A stretch of DNA of 64,000 nucleotides from Salvelinus alpinus (lineage: Eukaryota > Chordata > Actinopteri > Salmoniformes > Salmonidae): assembly GCF_045679555.1 (NCBI RefSeq), contig NC_092091.1, positions 85,123,094 through 85,187,093 on the forward strand, read 5' to 3'. Shown here one piece after another: positions 20,451-32,465 of this stretch. The position numbers and the translations under genes are program-made. Numbering within the stretch: position 1 is the first letter of the stretch; every line of letters starts with the position of its first letter. The notes beneath the pieces were generated by a model. It searched no databases. It was not told the origin of the DNA and saw nothing but the letters and a program-made list of their open reading frames with translations.

Positions 20451-21020
20451 TCAGGACAGGTCGATGGATTCTAGAGACTCGGAAGGGGAACTCGGGGAAC
20501 TCGGGAAGATACAAGTGGCTTGGCACGTAGGACCCCACTGCTTGATAGTGCCCACAGACCAGTCGATGTGAGGGTTATGGCTGTGAAGCCAGGGATAACC
20601 AAGGACGAGAGGGAACTCGGAACAGGAGATCAGATGAAAGTTCATCACTTCCTGGTGTTGGGAAACTGAAAGTCGCAAGGGGGTAGTGGCACGAGTAACA
20701 AGTCCAGATCCCAAAGGGCTTCTATCCAACGTAGTAACCCTTATGGGGTCACTCAGAGGTTCAGAAGGAACGCCATTCTCTTTCGCCCAGACCCCATCCA
20801 TGAAGTTACCTGCGGCTCCAGAGTCTACCAAGGCTTGAAGAGAAAACTCGTGGTCGTCCCAGGAAAGGGTAACTGGAATGAGCAGGCGGGAGTTGGATGG
20901 ATGGGAGGAGGTTATGTTTCCCGTTACAGTCCTCCCAGGCCTGCACGGGAGAGTGCGTTTCCCTGGAGCCCGGGACACGTGGAGCGGAAATGGCCCGGTT
21001 TGCCGCAATATAGACAGCAT
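20451..21020 (-). pseudogene. Gypsy protease region
   Basis: Contains ALVDSGAAGNFMD, the aspartic protease active-site motif, followed by LLIP-type strands and FPLVLGYPWL, the C-terminal protease/linker motif of Gypsy elements. It shares a frame with the gag ORF, but the zinc knuckle between them is in another frame. Confidence 0.8.
20975..21016 (-). other. Gag zinc knuckle (CCHC), out of frame
   Basis: The - strand encodes [14 protein letters not shown] (C-x2-C-x4-H-x4-C). It lies in a different frame from both the gag ORF above and the protease ORF below, so at least two indels flank it. Confidence 0.75.
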
Positions 21021-21146
21021 CGCTCCCTCATCCGGCGGTCTCTCTCAGCCTGGGAGATGCGTCCAACCTGCATGGGTTCTGGTGGAGCCAGCGAGGATAA
21101 AGGTGGAGACTCGGAGCTGGAACCGATAGGAGCTAGGGTGAGCGGT

Positions 21147-21899
21147 CTACGGTTGAGTTCTCTCTCTCAGACGCTGGTCTATGCGTGAAGCCAACTTGAT
21201 AAGGGACTCGAGGTTGTCCGGTGGTTCCCGAGTGGCCAGTTCATCTTGGATGGTGTCAGAAAGACCCTTCAAAAAACACACTGTGAGCGCCTCGTCGTTC
21301 CAGCCACTTGCTGCTGCCACAGTGCGGAACTGGATGGCATAGTCCGTCACGCTGCGCCGACCTTGGCGGAGAGTCAGGAGCTGTTTGGCTGAGTCAGGGC
21401 CGTTGGTAGGACCTTGAAACACTCGCTTGAATTCTTCAGCAAAGGTAGAGTAGCTGGCACAGCAGGGACTTTGGGCATCCCACACAGCAGTAGCCCAGGC
21501 TAGGGCTTTTCCCGACAGCAGGGTGATGATATATGCTATCTTGGACCGGTCGGTGGGAAACGACGATGGTTGCAGCTCAAAGGAGAGAGAACATTGGGTG
21601 AAAAACCCCTTACAAACACTCGGATCCCCTGAGAACCGTTGGGGAGGCAGTAGACGAGGTTCAGCCAGGGGGTTAACTGCCAGGGGCACTTGAATCTGAT
21701 GAACTGGAGCAGAAGCGGTTGCCGGGGAAAGTCGATCCGAAATCTGCTTTATGGAAGTCAGCATCTCTGACAGAAGTTGAGAATGTCTAGCCATTAAGGC
21801 CTCTTGCTGAACCAGAGCAGCTTCGTGGCGTTGGACAGTCCCCTCGTGGTGGGACAGCATGGAAAAAAGATCCTGGGTACTGGCTGCCTCTGGGTTCAT
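21147..21899 (-). pseudogene. Gypsy gag (capsid region)
   Basis: 250 residues starting MNPEAASTQDLFSML, with a charged helical N-terminus and a retrotransposon-gag core (FKRVFQGP, LLTLRQGRRSVTDYAIQFRT, FLKGLSDTIQDELA). The Met lies 20 bp after the LTR end, as expected for this group. Confidence 0.8.
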
Positions 21900-21918
21900 T
21901 ATAATGGCTCAGTGTTTC

Positions 21919-22424
21919 TGTCAGGACCCGGTGCGAGAAACAGTCACTAATAATCGTCAGAACCCAGAAGATGAGGCAGACACAGCAGTACTAGAGATGG
22001 TGGTTTAATTAAAGAACAAAATCTTCAGGCAAAGAAACTAAATCCACAATGTCCAAAAATAAAGCCAAAAGGCACAAAATGGAAATCCTCCAAAATACAA
22101 AAGAAACTCCACAAAGTGGTAAAAAACAGCAGGGAAAAACAAACCTCAAAAGACTACTCAAAAAATACACAAGAACTAAACCAGAGAACCTCAAGAAAAT
22201 CCAACAATAGAAATATCTGAATAAAACAAGGCTTGGGCTGGGGCTGGGTGCTAACTTACAAACACTGAGCAAGGAACTGAGGAACACACAGGGTTTAAAT
22301 ACTAACAAGGGAATGACCTACAGGTGCAAACAATAATTAGAGCAAGAAAAACAAAAGGTACAAAAAAGGTGCAATGGGGACATCTAGTGACCAAAACCCG
22401 AACAGTCTTGGCCAAAACCTGACA
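21919..22424 (-). repeat. 5' LTR of the Gypsy element
   Basis: 506 bp. On the - strand it starts TGTCAGGTTTTGG and ends GGTCCTGACA, with inverted ends of seven bases. GTATTTAAACC near 22295 (- strand) is TATA-like. The partner LTR is not in the window. Confidence 0.8.
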
Positions 22425-23312
22425 GCGCGTTCATGTGAAAGTTACCTCATGTTCCATTGCTTTTCTACAGACAAAGGAATTCTCCGGTTGGAACATTATT
22501 GAAGATTTATGATAAAAAACCTCCTAAAGATTGATTCTATACTTCGTTTGACATGTTTCTACGACCTGTAATATAACTTTTTGGACTCTCGTCCGACCTT
22601 TCGGCTGGACTTGCACACGTGTTTGGATTTGTTTACCAAACCCCCAACAAAAGGAGGTATTTGGACATAAATTATGAACTTTATCGAACAATCAAACATT
22701 TATTGTGGAACTGGGATTCCTGGGAGTGCATTCTGATGAAGATCATCAAAGGTAAGTGAATATTTATAATGCTATTTCTGACTAATGTTGACCCCACAAC
22801 ATGGCGGATATCTGTTTGGCTGTTTTGGTCTCTGAGCGCTGTACTCAGATTATTGCATAGTATGCTTTTTCCGTAATAAAAAAAAAAAAATCTGACACAG
22901 AGGTTGCATTGAGGAGAAGTTTATCTAAAGTTGGATACAAATATGCACTTTATCGAACAAAACATACATGTATTGAGTAACATGAAGTCCTATGAGTGTC
23001 ATCTGATGAAGATCATCAAAGGTTAGTGATTCATTTTATCTCTTTTTCTGCTTTTTGTGACTCCTCTTTTTGGCTGAAAAAATGGCTGTGTTTTTCTGTG
23101 ACTTGGCGGTGACCTAACATAATCGTTTGTGGTGCTTTCGCTGTAAAGCCTTTTTGAAATCGGACACTGTGGTTGGATTAACGAGAAGTTTTTCTTTAAA
23201 ATGGTTCCTAATACTTGTATGTATGAGAAATTTGAATTATGAGATTTCTGTTGTTTGAATTTGGCGCCCTGCAATTTCACTGGCTGCTAGCGGAACCCCG
23301 TTCCCAGACAGG
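22425..23312 (+). mobile_element. Non-autonomous DNA element, copy 1
   Basis: Shares structure with 42257-43694 and (inverted) 31619-32465: ATTCTGATGAAGATCATCAAAGGTAAG, CGCTGTAAA..TTTTTGAAATCGGACA, GAATTTGGCGCCCTGCA near the right end. It contains an internal duplication (CTTTATCGAACAA, ATGAAGATCATCAAAGGT twice). No transposase. The Gypsy LTR abuts its left end. Confidence 0.6.
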
Positions 23313-24300
23313 TCTAAATTACGGATTGCCTCTTATCCGCTTGTTGTCCCCTTATGCCATAGTTTGTACATCTCAATTGTCAGTACAAACCACATTTGTT
23401 TAAGCAAGTCAGCCATATCAAGGCAGTAAATGAGGCTGAATGAACTATTTCGCTGCCAGACAAGGCTCCACTGACAGCCAGGTGTAGCAGTGGTGAGATG
23501 TTGGGACTCTGCTGTTGGGACAGCTTTATGTGGGCCCTAATCGTTTGTGTGCACCGTTTGTCAACGTTATAGTGCAATTAATGTATTGTTTAGTGTTGTG
23601 TTGTGTAGTGACTTTGCTGCGTCCCACTATATACATTTTTTTGCCCTAACAATATTTACATGCTAAAATTGCCACTGAACACGAAATATGTTGTATATCT
23701 CCTTAAGTGTTCCTGTAACTTGTATTATGTGGTTATTAAGACTGAAACGTGACCTTAAGACGAACACATGTGAACATAAGAGCTCCATTCACAACCATGA
23801 TGAAACATCCCCTGTTGCCAGATATTTCAACAGACATAATCATGAACTAAGTACCTAATATGTTCATTGGATTGGTGAAGGCGCCACAAAGGGGAGGAGA
23901 CAGGGATGAATGACTTCTACAAAGAGATACATATTGGACAGACTGCTTGGTCAATCTTCCCCCAGGAGGCCTCAATGAGGAATGTTATTTTTCTTGTTTT
24001 GTTTGTACTAGGTTCTAAATAGGCCAAACATTTAGTTAATGACATCATAATGAAAGATAATGACATCATAACGACATGTAATGACATCATAATGAATTTG
24101 TATTGTCTCACAGTCTTAATATGACTGTCATGTTTCCCCCACAGCGCCCTCTGCTGGGATCACTTGATAGGGCCAATACTGAATGTGAATTTATAATTAT
24201 GCCCACCTGTGTGGTATTGTTGAAGTGACATTGATTGCCATTGCCTTGCACGCTGAAGAAGAGCTCATGTCTAAAGCGTTTGTGCGGCAATGAACATTTC
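23313..24300. other. Interspersed repeat-like sequence, no gene
   Basis: Looks like old repeat (GAATGAACTATTTCGCTGCCAG, TGTGTTGTGTAGTGACTTTGC). Short ATGACATCATAATGA repeats occur at 24040-24100. No exon recognised. Confidence 0.4.
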
Positions 24301-24334
24301 AATTGAAGTTTATTTACCGGAGTGCTGTCCTATT

Positions 24335-24520
24335 TCAGTTCTTTAGTTTAGTGAGTCCACCAGATCAGAGGCAGTGGTGATGCACGTTCTATCAGTAAGT
24401 GCCTGAGTTGGACCAGGCATTCAAAATGTAGCAAGTACTTTTGGGTTTCAGATAAAATGTACGGGAGTAAAACGTTTATCTGAATTAATTGGAGTTAAAG
24501 TGGTCAAAAATATAAATAGG
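24335..24520 (+). repeat. Fragment of the element found whole at 38990-39550
   Basis: CCAGATCAGAGGCAGTG, GTACTTTTGGGTTTCAG and AAATGTACGGGAGTAAAA match the reverse complement of 39090-39250. Confidence 0.55.
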
Positions 24521-24789
24521 AGGGTAAAATACAGATACTCCCAAAAACGACATAGCTATTACTTCAATCACATTCTTACTTACTTACTTTACAGCTACAC
24601 ACACATTTAATTAAGCATTAATCATTATATGAGCTCAGCAGTTTTACAGCTTGTTTGTCTGGTTTAGTTATCAGTGTTGTCATTATGTCTGAAATGGCCT
24701 CCTATTGCAAATGTAGTAACACGTTCTGCACTATGTGATCTACGTTCTAATATGTGGGAATGGGACAATATTGTAAAGCCTACTGAATG
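24521..24789. other. No gene seen
   Basis: AT-rich, nothing recognised. Confidence 0.4.
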
Positions 24790-24804
24790 ACTGGATCTGG
24801 TTCA

Positions 24805-25650
24805 TTTGGACTCCACCCCGGAGCCACATTAAGACTTTCCATTTCCACTACACACATCTCACCTCTAGGAGGCAGCAGACTTCACCCCAGAGCCACAGTA
24901 AGACATTCCATTTCCCCTACCCACATGTCACCTCTAGGAGGCAGCAGACTTCACCCCAGAGCCACAGTAAGACAATCCATTTCCCCTACCCACATCTCAC
25001 CTCTAGGGGGAAGCAGACTTCACCCCAGAGCCACAGTAAGACATTCCATTCCGTTTCCCACATCTCACCTCTAGGGGGCAGCAGACTTCACCCCAGAGCC
25101 ACAGTAAGACATTCCATTTCCCTACACACATCTCACATCTAGGGGGAAGCAGACTTCACCCCGGAGCCACAGTAAGACATTCCATTTCTACTACCCACAT
25201 CTCACCTCTAGGGGGAAGCAGACTTCACCCCAGAGCCACAGTAAGACATTCCATTCCGTTTCCCACATCTCACCTCTAGGGGGAAGCAGACTTCACCCCG
25301 GAGCCACAGTAAGACATTCCATTTCTACTACCCACATCTCACCTCTAGGGGGAAGCAGACTTCACCCCAGAGCCACAGTAAGACATTCCATTCCGTTTCC
25401 CACATCTCACATCTAGGGGGCAGCAGACTTCACCCCAGAGCCACAGTAAGACATTCCATTCCGTTTCCCACATCTCACCTCTAGGGGGAAGCAGACTTCA
25501 CCCCAGAGCCACAGTAAGACATTCCATTTCCCTACACACATCTCACATCTAGGGGGAAGCAGACTTCACCCCAGAGCCACAGTAAGACAATCCATTTCCA
25601 CATCCCACATCCCACCTCTAGGGGGCAGCAGACTTCACCCCAGAGCCACC
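24805..25650. repeat. About 69-bp minisatellite
   Basis: About 12 copies of a unit with GCAGACTTCACCCCAGAGCC and CACATCTCACCTCTAGGGGG. Units vary in the CCATTTCC / CCATTCCGTTTCC segment. Confidence 0.9.
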
Positions 25651-25679
25651 CTATTCCTTGCATAGAGTGCACTACTTTT

Positions 25680-25885
25680 GATAATCAATCAATCAATCAA
25701 ATGTATTTATAAAGCCCTTCTTACGTCAGTTGATGTCTCAAAGTGCTGTACAGAAACTCAGCCTAAAACCCCAAACAGCAAGCAATGCAGGCGTAGAGGC
25801 ACGGTGGCTAGGAAAAACTCCCTAGAAAGGCCAGAACCTAGGAAGAAACCTAGAGAGGAACCAGGCTATGAGGGGTGGCCAGTCC
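25680..25885 (+). repeat. Dispersed fish repeat, short copy
   Basis: AATCAATCAATCAATCAAATGTATTTATAAAGCCC, then TCTCAAAGTGCTGTACAGAAAC and GGCTAGGAAAAACTCCC. A longer copy lies at 30419-31262. The family is widespread in salmonids; class not assigned. Confidence 0.75.
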
Positions 25886-26795
25886 TCTTAGTGCACTACT
25901 AGTGCACTACTTTTGATAAGAGTCCTATTCCCTGTATAGTGCACTACTGTTGATAAGAGTCATATCCCCTGTATAGTGCACTACTGTTGATAAGAGTCCT
26001 ATTCCCTGTATAGTGTACTACTGTTGATAAGAGTCCTATTCCCTGTATAGTGCACTACTGTTGATAAGAGTCCTATTCCCTGTATAGTGCACTACTGTTG
26101 ACAAGAGTCCTATTCCCTGTATAGTGCACTACTGTTGATAAGAGTCCTATTCCCTGTATAGTGCACTACTGTTGATAAGAGTCCTATTCCCTGTATAGTG
26201 CACTACTGTTGATAAGAGTCCTATTCCCTGTATAGTGCACTACTGTTGATAAGAGTCCTATTCCCTGTATAGTGCACTACTGTTGATAAGAGTCCTATTC
26301 CCTGTATAGTGCACTACTGTTGATAAGAGTCCTATTCCCTGTATAGTGCACTACTGTTGATAAGAGTCCTATTCCCTATATAGTGCACTACTGTTGATAA
26401 GAGTCATATTCCCTGTATAGTGCACTACTGTTGATAAGAGTCCTGTTCCCTGTATAGTGCACTACTGTTGATAAGAGTCCTGTTCCATGTATAGTGCACT
26501 ACTGTTGATAAGAGTCCTGTTCCCTGTATAGTGCACTACTGTTGATAAGAGTCCTGTTCCCTGTATAGTGCACTACTTTTGATAAGAGTCCTGTTCCCTG
26601 TATAGTGCACTACTGTTGATAAGAGTCCTGTTCCCTGTATAGTGCACTACTGTTGATAAGAGTCCTGTTCCCTGTATAGTGCACTACTGTTGATAAGAGT
26701 CCTGTTCCCTGTATAGTGCACTACTTTTGATAAGAGTCCTGTTCCCTGTATAGTGCACTACTTTTGATAAGAGTCATATTTCCGTACAGGGCATG
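25886..26795. repeat. 37-bp minisatellite with GTGCAC core
   Basis: About 24 copies of a 37-bp unit (TTGATAAGAGTCCTATTCCC + TGTATAGTGCACTACTG). The last third shows TCCTGTTCC instead of TCCTATTCC. The palindrome GTGCAC recurs every 37 bp. Confidence 0.95.
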
Positions 26796-27115
26796 ACATT
26801 GACATTTTTGTCATTTAGCAGATGCTCTTATCCAGATTTAGTGCATTCATCTTAAGATAGCTAGTTGGGACAACGACATAGCACAGGCATAGTAAGTACA
26901 GGGTCAAGTGCTGATTAAATGTATTTATTAGGGGGGGGGGGGGGTAGAGGTGAGGAGGAGGATTATTTAAGATACTGTTTGAAGAGATAGGGTTTCAGAT
27001 GTTTTTGGAAGATGGGCAGGGATTCTGGCATCTTAGCTTCAGGCAGAAGCTTGTTCCTCCATTGGGGTTCCATGACAGAGAAGAGCTAGGACTTGGCTGA
27101 GCGGGAGCTGCCCTC
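26796..27115. repeat. SINE/LINE-tail-like repeat and poly(G)
   Basis: TTGTCATTTAGCAGATGCTCTTATCCAGA is a frequent fish SINE/LINE tail. A run of G follows at about 26931-26944. The rest is repeat-like. Confidence 0.5.
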
Positions 27116-27119
27116 CTGT

Positions 27120-27400
27120 TTTTTATTTTTTTTATTTCATCTTTATTCAACCAGGTAGACTAGTTGATAAGTTCTCAACCTGGCCAAGATAAAGCAAAGC
27201 AGTTCGACACATACAACACAGAGTTACACATGGAATAAACAAACATACAGTCAATAATACAGTAGAAACAGTCTATTTACAGTGTGTGCAAATGAGGTAA
27301 GATTAGGGAGGTAAGGCAATAAATAGGCCATGGTGGCGAAGTAATTACAATATAGCAATTAAACACTGGAATGGTAGAAACACCTGTAGGGGTGGGAGGG
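27120..27400 (-). mobile_element. L2-like LINE 3' UTR fragment
   Basis: TTTATTTCATCTTTATTCAACCAGGT, then AACCTGGCCAAGATAAAGCA and AGTTACACATGGAATAAACA, aligning with 3920-4140. Coding part absent. Confidence 0.7.
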
Positions 27401-27593
27401 CCAAGAGCCCCTGATGTGGCTTGGGTTGGGGTGTAGGGTTTGAGCCTGAAGGTAGGGAGGGGCAGTTCCTCTTGCTACTTTTGATGAGTCCTTTACCCTG
27501 TAAAGTGCACAACTTTTTGGTTGACCCCTTGGGTGAATAAACCTGCTTTGAGCTTTCCTCAGTTGTCCATGATTTTTTTGCCTGTTTAAGTTT

Positions 27594-28190
27594 GTGGAAA
27601 ACTCTACTTGGGAAATTCTAGATACATGTACAAAGGTAGATCTGCTTATCATTGCAAACCATTATGACATCAAAGTGGTACCTGCCAATTCAAAAGCAGT
27701 AGTCAAAGACTTAGTCAATGCTGTTCTGGTGGAGGGGGAAATGCTCCCATTGAGGGAGATGGTGAAAAGGGTCCTAGGAATGGTAGAGTTCCCCCCCGTA
27801 GAGGTGCAACTGAGGGAGTTAGAACTAAAGGCAAGATGGAGCAACATAAATTAGAGCTTGAACACAAAGAAAGAGAACTTGCAGCCAGACAACAAGACAT
27901 TTGGTCACTGCTCCTCCAAAATGTTCTTATTGGATAAGCTCAGAAAGTTTACATCACTTTCTCCTGACCAGAGCTCAGATTATGTCACTGTTAAAGCTGC
28001 CCTCCTTCGGGCTCACGAGTTGGTTCCAGAGGCATACAGACAACAGTTCCATAAATTAGGAAAGACAGAATCACAAATCCATGTTGATTTCGCAAGGAAA
28101 CAAGCATTTATTTTTGATCGTTGGGGTAGTTCTCAAGAGGTCAAGGACCTTGAGGATTTGAAGACTCCTACTGCTCAAGCAGTTCAATAA
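27594..28190 (+). pseudogene. Gag of decayed Gypsy element
   Basis: Two ORFs (27594-27854 and 27858-28190) read as one gag: a first part with KVDLLIIANHYDIKV, a charged helix, then VKAALLRAHELVPEAYRQQF and FDRWGSS, like the SCAN/capsid-like helical region in some vertebrate Gypsy gags. The expected continuation (STYIYEHKDLTLEKAAVLAD) is visible out of frame to about 28290. Confidence 0.6.
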
Positions 28191-28385
28191 TTATTTTCAC
28201 GAAGGGGTTTCTACCTACATTTATGAGCACAAGGATCTCACTCTTGAGAAAGCTGCAGTCCTTGCAGATGAGTTTGTGTTGACACATTAAACTACCTTCT
28301 CAAACAACTCACCCAGTAGTTATCCCTAGACAAAAGCAGTCCAGAGAAGGCACCTCCTACTGCGAGGTTTCACTCTTTTTCTACA

Positions 28386-28718
28386 GTGCCCAAAGACAAG
28401 GATGGGCAGAAAACCAGTTCTTTGTATCTGCCAGTTTGTCATTTCCACCATAATAAAGAACACGTTGTCTCTCAGTGTCCTCAACTGAATCAGAAAAATT
28501 CAAAAGAGAGAAAAATGTTTGTTCTTGTGACTCCAGCCTGTCAAGACTCTGGTTGGGACACCATCATGTTCGTTAGTGTCATTTTTATCAATAGAGGGGT
28601 CATAGTAGTTTGTAACCATTTGGACCCAACAGATGATTTTGAGAGAAGAATGATTTTTGGGATGTCTCATGGTCTGACAAACATCGCTCTAGTGAGGATA
28701 CTTTGTTTTATCTCCTAA
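28386..28718 (+). pseudogene. Gag/protease linker remnant
   Basis: Includes CHFHHNKEHVVSQCPQL, a degraded CCHC knuckle in which the second Cys is replaced. The rest has no recognised domain. Confidence 0.45.
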
Positions 28719-29019
28719 AAAGGATTTAGATCAGATTTATATAGTTTTGGATCCGTTTTGATTCAGACAGCTTTGTGTCTCTAAGCAGCTGGTAAAGATA
28801 CTGCAAGACACTGGGGCAGCCAAGTCCTTCATTTAGGTGTTTTGCCTTTGTCTGACAAGTCACTAACCGGTTACAGTGTGTTAGGACAAGGTATGGACAT
28901 GGTTTGTATGGAAGTTCCTTAGTATAATGTGGAACTCGAATCTGATCTTGTTTCGGGTTCCCCTGTCATTTGGGTGAAGTTTAGCCTACCAGTGAAGGGG
29001 GTCTCGTTAATTTTGGGCA

Positions 29020-29110
29020 ACGGTTGTTTGTATGGAACCCAGGGTGGAGGGTCTTAATGTTTTCTGTTGTTTGTATGGAACCCAGGGTGGAGGGTCTTAA
29101 TGTATTACCA
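29020..29110. repeat. 43-bp direct duplication
   Basis: GTTTGTATGGAACCCAGGGT...GGGTCTTAATGT occurs twice back to back. Confidence 0.8.
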
Positions 29111-29284
29111 GAAAAGTACACTAGAGTTGTCCCAGTGTGTGCAGTTACACATGCTATGTCTAAGAAAGTTGTCTGGTGCAAGTCTAGTCTTGAACAGGAT
29201 GTTGGATCTGTCTGAGACGTTTATGTGTGGTCCGGATTTCTGTAAACCTATTGAGATGATCTCTCCTTTAAAAACCCAAAGGTG

Positions 29285-29992
29285 AGTGAGTTTGTAGGAC
29301 CACTGATGGAAGAGAGGGCCCCTACAGTTGATGTCTAAAGATGTTTGTAGGACCACTGATGGAAGAGAGGGCCCTCTACAGTTGATGTCTAAAGATGTTT
29401 GTAGGACCACTGATGGAAGAGAGGGCCCCTACAGTTGATGTCTAAAGATGTTTGTAGGACCACTGATGGAAGAGAGGGCCCCTACAGTTGATGTCTAAAG
29501 ATGTTTGTAGGACCACTGATGGAAGAGAGGGCCCTCTACAGTTGTTGTCTAAAGATGTTTGTAGGACCACTGATGGAAGAGAGGGCCCCTACAGTTGATG
29601 TCTAAAGATGTTTGTAGGACCACTGATGGAAGAGAGGGCCCTCTACAGTTGTTGTCTAAAGATGTTTGTAGGACCACTGATGGAAGAGAGGGCCCCTACA
29701 GTTGATGTCTAAAGATGTTTGTAGGACCACTGATGGAAGAGAGGGCCTCTACAGTTGATGTCTAAAGATGTTTGTAGGACCACTGATGGAAGAGAGGGCC
29801 TCTACAGTTGATGTCTAAAGATGTTTGTAGGACCACTGATGGAAGAGAGGGCCTCTACAGTTGATGTCTAAAGATGTTTGTAGGACCACTGATGGAAGAG
29901 AGGGCCCCTACAGTTGATGTCTAAAAGTGTTTGTAGGACCACTGATGGAAGAGAGGGCCCCTACAGTTGATGTCTAAAGATGATTTCCTCTC
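29285..29992. repeat. 53-54-bp minisatellite inside the retroelement
   Basis: About 13 copies of TTTGTAGGACCACTGATGGA + AGAGAGGGCCCCTACAGTTG + ATGTCTAAAGATG. GGCCCCTAC, GGCCCTCTAC and GGCCTCTAC variants alternate. Retroelement sequence lies on both sides. Confidence 0.9.
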
Positions 29993-30110
29993 CCCTCTTT
30001 TTGGTCTCGTCCAGAGAAGAAGATTGTGTGGGATACTTTGACAGAGATGGTGTTCTGATTTTCACGGCAGTAATTCTGTTCTGTTTCTTCTGGGCAAGAC
30101 GATTGGCCCA

Positions 30111-30350
30111 GTGTATCTTCAAATGTGGTTCCACTTACAGTTCAACAAGATACTGAGGTTGGCTCACGTTGGTAGTACGACAGGCCATCTTGGGGTCAAC
30201 AAGACGTATGACTGTATCTTGTGTAACTTCTTCTGGCCTCCTCTGAAAGGCATGTTGTGGCTTACTGTCAATCCTTTCACGTTTGCCAGCGGATGGTTAA
30301 ACCAAACCAAACAGTGCCCAAAGCAAAGAATGGCAACTAGTTTCTCTTAA
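30111..30350 (+). pseudogene. Integrase zinc-domain remnant
   Basis: LRLAHVGSTTGHLGVNKTYDCI and FFWPPLKGML match the HHCC-type N-terminal region of Gypsy integrases (H...H of LAH and GHLG). The C-x2-C half is degraded. Confidence 0.6.
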
Positions 30351-30418
30351 ACATCATGTACGCTGCCACTCATTTCCCTGAGGCCATTCCACTCTGGAAA
30401 ATCACTAGAGTAAAGTCG

Positions 30419-31262
30419 AATCAAATCAAATGTATTTATATAGCCCTTCGTACATGAGCTGATATCTCAAAGTGCTGTACAGAAACCCAGCCTAAAACCC
30501 CGTGTAGAAGCACGGTGGCTAGGAAAAACTCCCTAGAAAGTCCAAAACCAAGGAAGAAACCTAGAGAGGAACCAGGCTATGAGGGGAGGCCAGTCCTCTT
30601 CTGGCTGTGCCGGGTGGAGATTATAACAGAACATGGCCAAGATGTTCAAATGTTCATAAATGACCAGCATTGTCAAATAATAATAATCACAGTAGTTGTC
30701 GAGGGTGCAGCACCTCAGGAGTAAATGTCAGTTGGCTTTTCATAGCCGATCATTAAGAGTATCACTACCGCTCCTGCGGTCTCTAGAGAGTTGAAAACAG
30801 CAGGTCTGGGACAGGTAGCACGTCCGGTGAACAGGTCAGGGTTCCATAGCCGCAGGCAGAACAGTTGGCCAGGTGGACTGGGGACAGGTGGACTGGGGAC
30901 AGCAAGGAGTCATCATGTCAGGTCGTCCTGAGGCATGGTCCTAGGGCTCAGGTCCTCCGAGAGAGAGAAAGAAAGAGAAAAAGAGAATTAGAGAGAGCAT
31001 ACTTAAATTCACATAGGACACCGGATAAGACAGGACAAGTACTCCAGATATAACAAACTGACCCTAGCCCCCCGACACATAAACTAATGCAGCATAAATA
31101 CTGGAGGCTGAGACAGGAGGGGTCAGGAGACATTGTGGCCCCATCCGATGATACCCCCAGACAGGGCCAAATAGGAAGGATATAACCCCACCCACTTTGC
31201 CAAGGCACAGCCCCCACACCACTAGAGGGATATCTTCAACCACCAACTTACCATCCTGAGAC
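30419..31262 (+). repeat. Dispersed fish repeat, long copy
   Basis: About 840 bp. Starts AATCAAATGTATTTATATAGCCC, shares the first 190 bp with 25680-25885, and continues through ACACCGGATAAGACAGGA and CCCCACCCACTTTGCCAAGG to CATCCTGAGACAA. No coding domain. Confidence 0.7.
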
Positions 31263-31284
31263 AAATCAAATTTAAAGTAACACA

Positions 31285-31618
31285 AGAAATGTACATAACA
31301 ATAACGAGGATATATACAGGGGGTACCGGTAGCAGCAGTGGGGGGGTGGGGGGTATATGTAAATAGTACGTGTGGCCATTTGATTAGTTTAGTTGTTCAG
31401 CAGTCTTATGGCTTGAGGGTAGAAGCTGTGAAGGAGCCTTTTGGTCATAGACTTGGCACTCTGGCACCACTTGCCGTGCGGGAGCAGAGAGAAAAGTCTA
31501 TGACATGGGTGACTGGAGGCTTTGACAATTTTTTGGGCCTTCCTCTGACACCGCCTATTATATGGGTCCTGGATTTGAGGAAGCTTGGCCCCAGTACTGG
31601 GCCATAAGCACTACCCTC
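31285..31618 (-). mobile_element. CR1/Rex1-like LINE 3' fragment (part 1)
   Basis: Aligns with 43790-44105 and 62270-62660: GGTAGAAGCTGT, ACTTGCCGTGCGG, TTCCTCTGACACCGCCTATT. The opposite strand encodes the C-terminal RT extension. It is cut by the DNA element at 31619. Confidence 0.75.
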
Positions 31619-32465
31619 TGATTTTTAAAATTAACGTTACTGCGCAATACATTGTGCGCTAAAGCGAGACCGCCCCATAATTCATGGCGGAATTATTATT
31701 TGACATTTGTCAACATAAGTACGAATTAACAGCATAAAGACTGCTTACTATTAGCTGAGCTTCCATCAGAATCTTGGGCAAGGTGTCCTTTCTCCAGAAC
31801 AATCGTCTTTGGGTTGAAAGATGTCCTCTTCTCCTGTCGAAATAGCAGCTAACGATAGCCACCCACTGGAGAGGTGTCCAACTCGTGAAAGCGCATGACA
31901 AAGAAATCCCAGAAAATCGCAATAAACTGCTATAAACTGCTATAAGTCGGTTTAAATTAACTACCTTATGATGTCTTTAACACCTATAACGAATAAAAAC
32001 ATGACCGGAGATATAGAACTACTAAAACGAAAGCGTTTGCAGGACGCCATTGTGATGTCTTCTTGCGCCAGGCGCACCGTTGAAAAGGAAGGTACTTCCG
32101 TTCCACGGTCTTATATAGGGTCCCAGATTGCGCAATCCACTCCATTCAAATTCTCCCCGCTTACTGACATCTAGAGGAAGACGTATGCAGTGCATGTAAC
32201 CCCATAGCTTACATGGGGACTTATAAACTGACCCTAGAACAGGGACCTCGATTTCTGAAATCTCACTCCCTGACAGGAAATGTGCTGCAGAATGAGTTCT
32301 GTTTCACTCAGAGAAATAATTCAAACGGTTTTAGAAACTAGAGAGTGTTTTCTATCCAATAGTAATAATAATATGCATATTGTACAAGCAAGAATTGAGT
32401 ACGAGGCAGTTTAATTTGGGAACTCATTTTTACAAAGTCGAAATGGCGCCCCCATAGGCTCAAGA
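31619..32465 (-). mobile_element. Non-autonomous DNA element, copy 2 (inverted)
   Basis: Reverse complement shows the same landmarks as 42257-43694: the stretch around AAACACTCTCTAGTTTCTAAA and TCTGGAGAAAGGACACCTTG. It sits between two pieces of one LINE, which it probably entered. Confidence 0.65.

Larger units (their letters stand above)
19001..22424 (-). mobile_element. Gypsy-type LTR retrotransposon, 3' part missing
   Basis: On the - strand the order is 5' LTR (22424-21919), gag, protease, RT, RNase H, then the gap. Integrase and the 3' LTR are not in the window. RT-before-integrase order and the YLDD motif mark the Ty3/Gypsy group. Several frame breaks between coding blocks mean this copy is not intact. 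Confidence 0.9.
27540..30415 (+). mobile_element. Decayed Gypsy-type retroelement
   Basis: Order on + : gag with a SCAN-like helical region (27594-28290), zinc-knuckle remnant (near 28430), protease remnant DTGAAKSF (near 28808), a 53-bp minisatellite (29285-29990) where the RT should be, and integrase N-terminal zinc-domain remnant (30150-30300). Stops and frameshifts throughout. LTRs not recognised. Confidence 0.65.
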
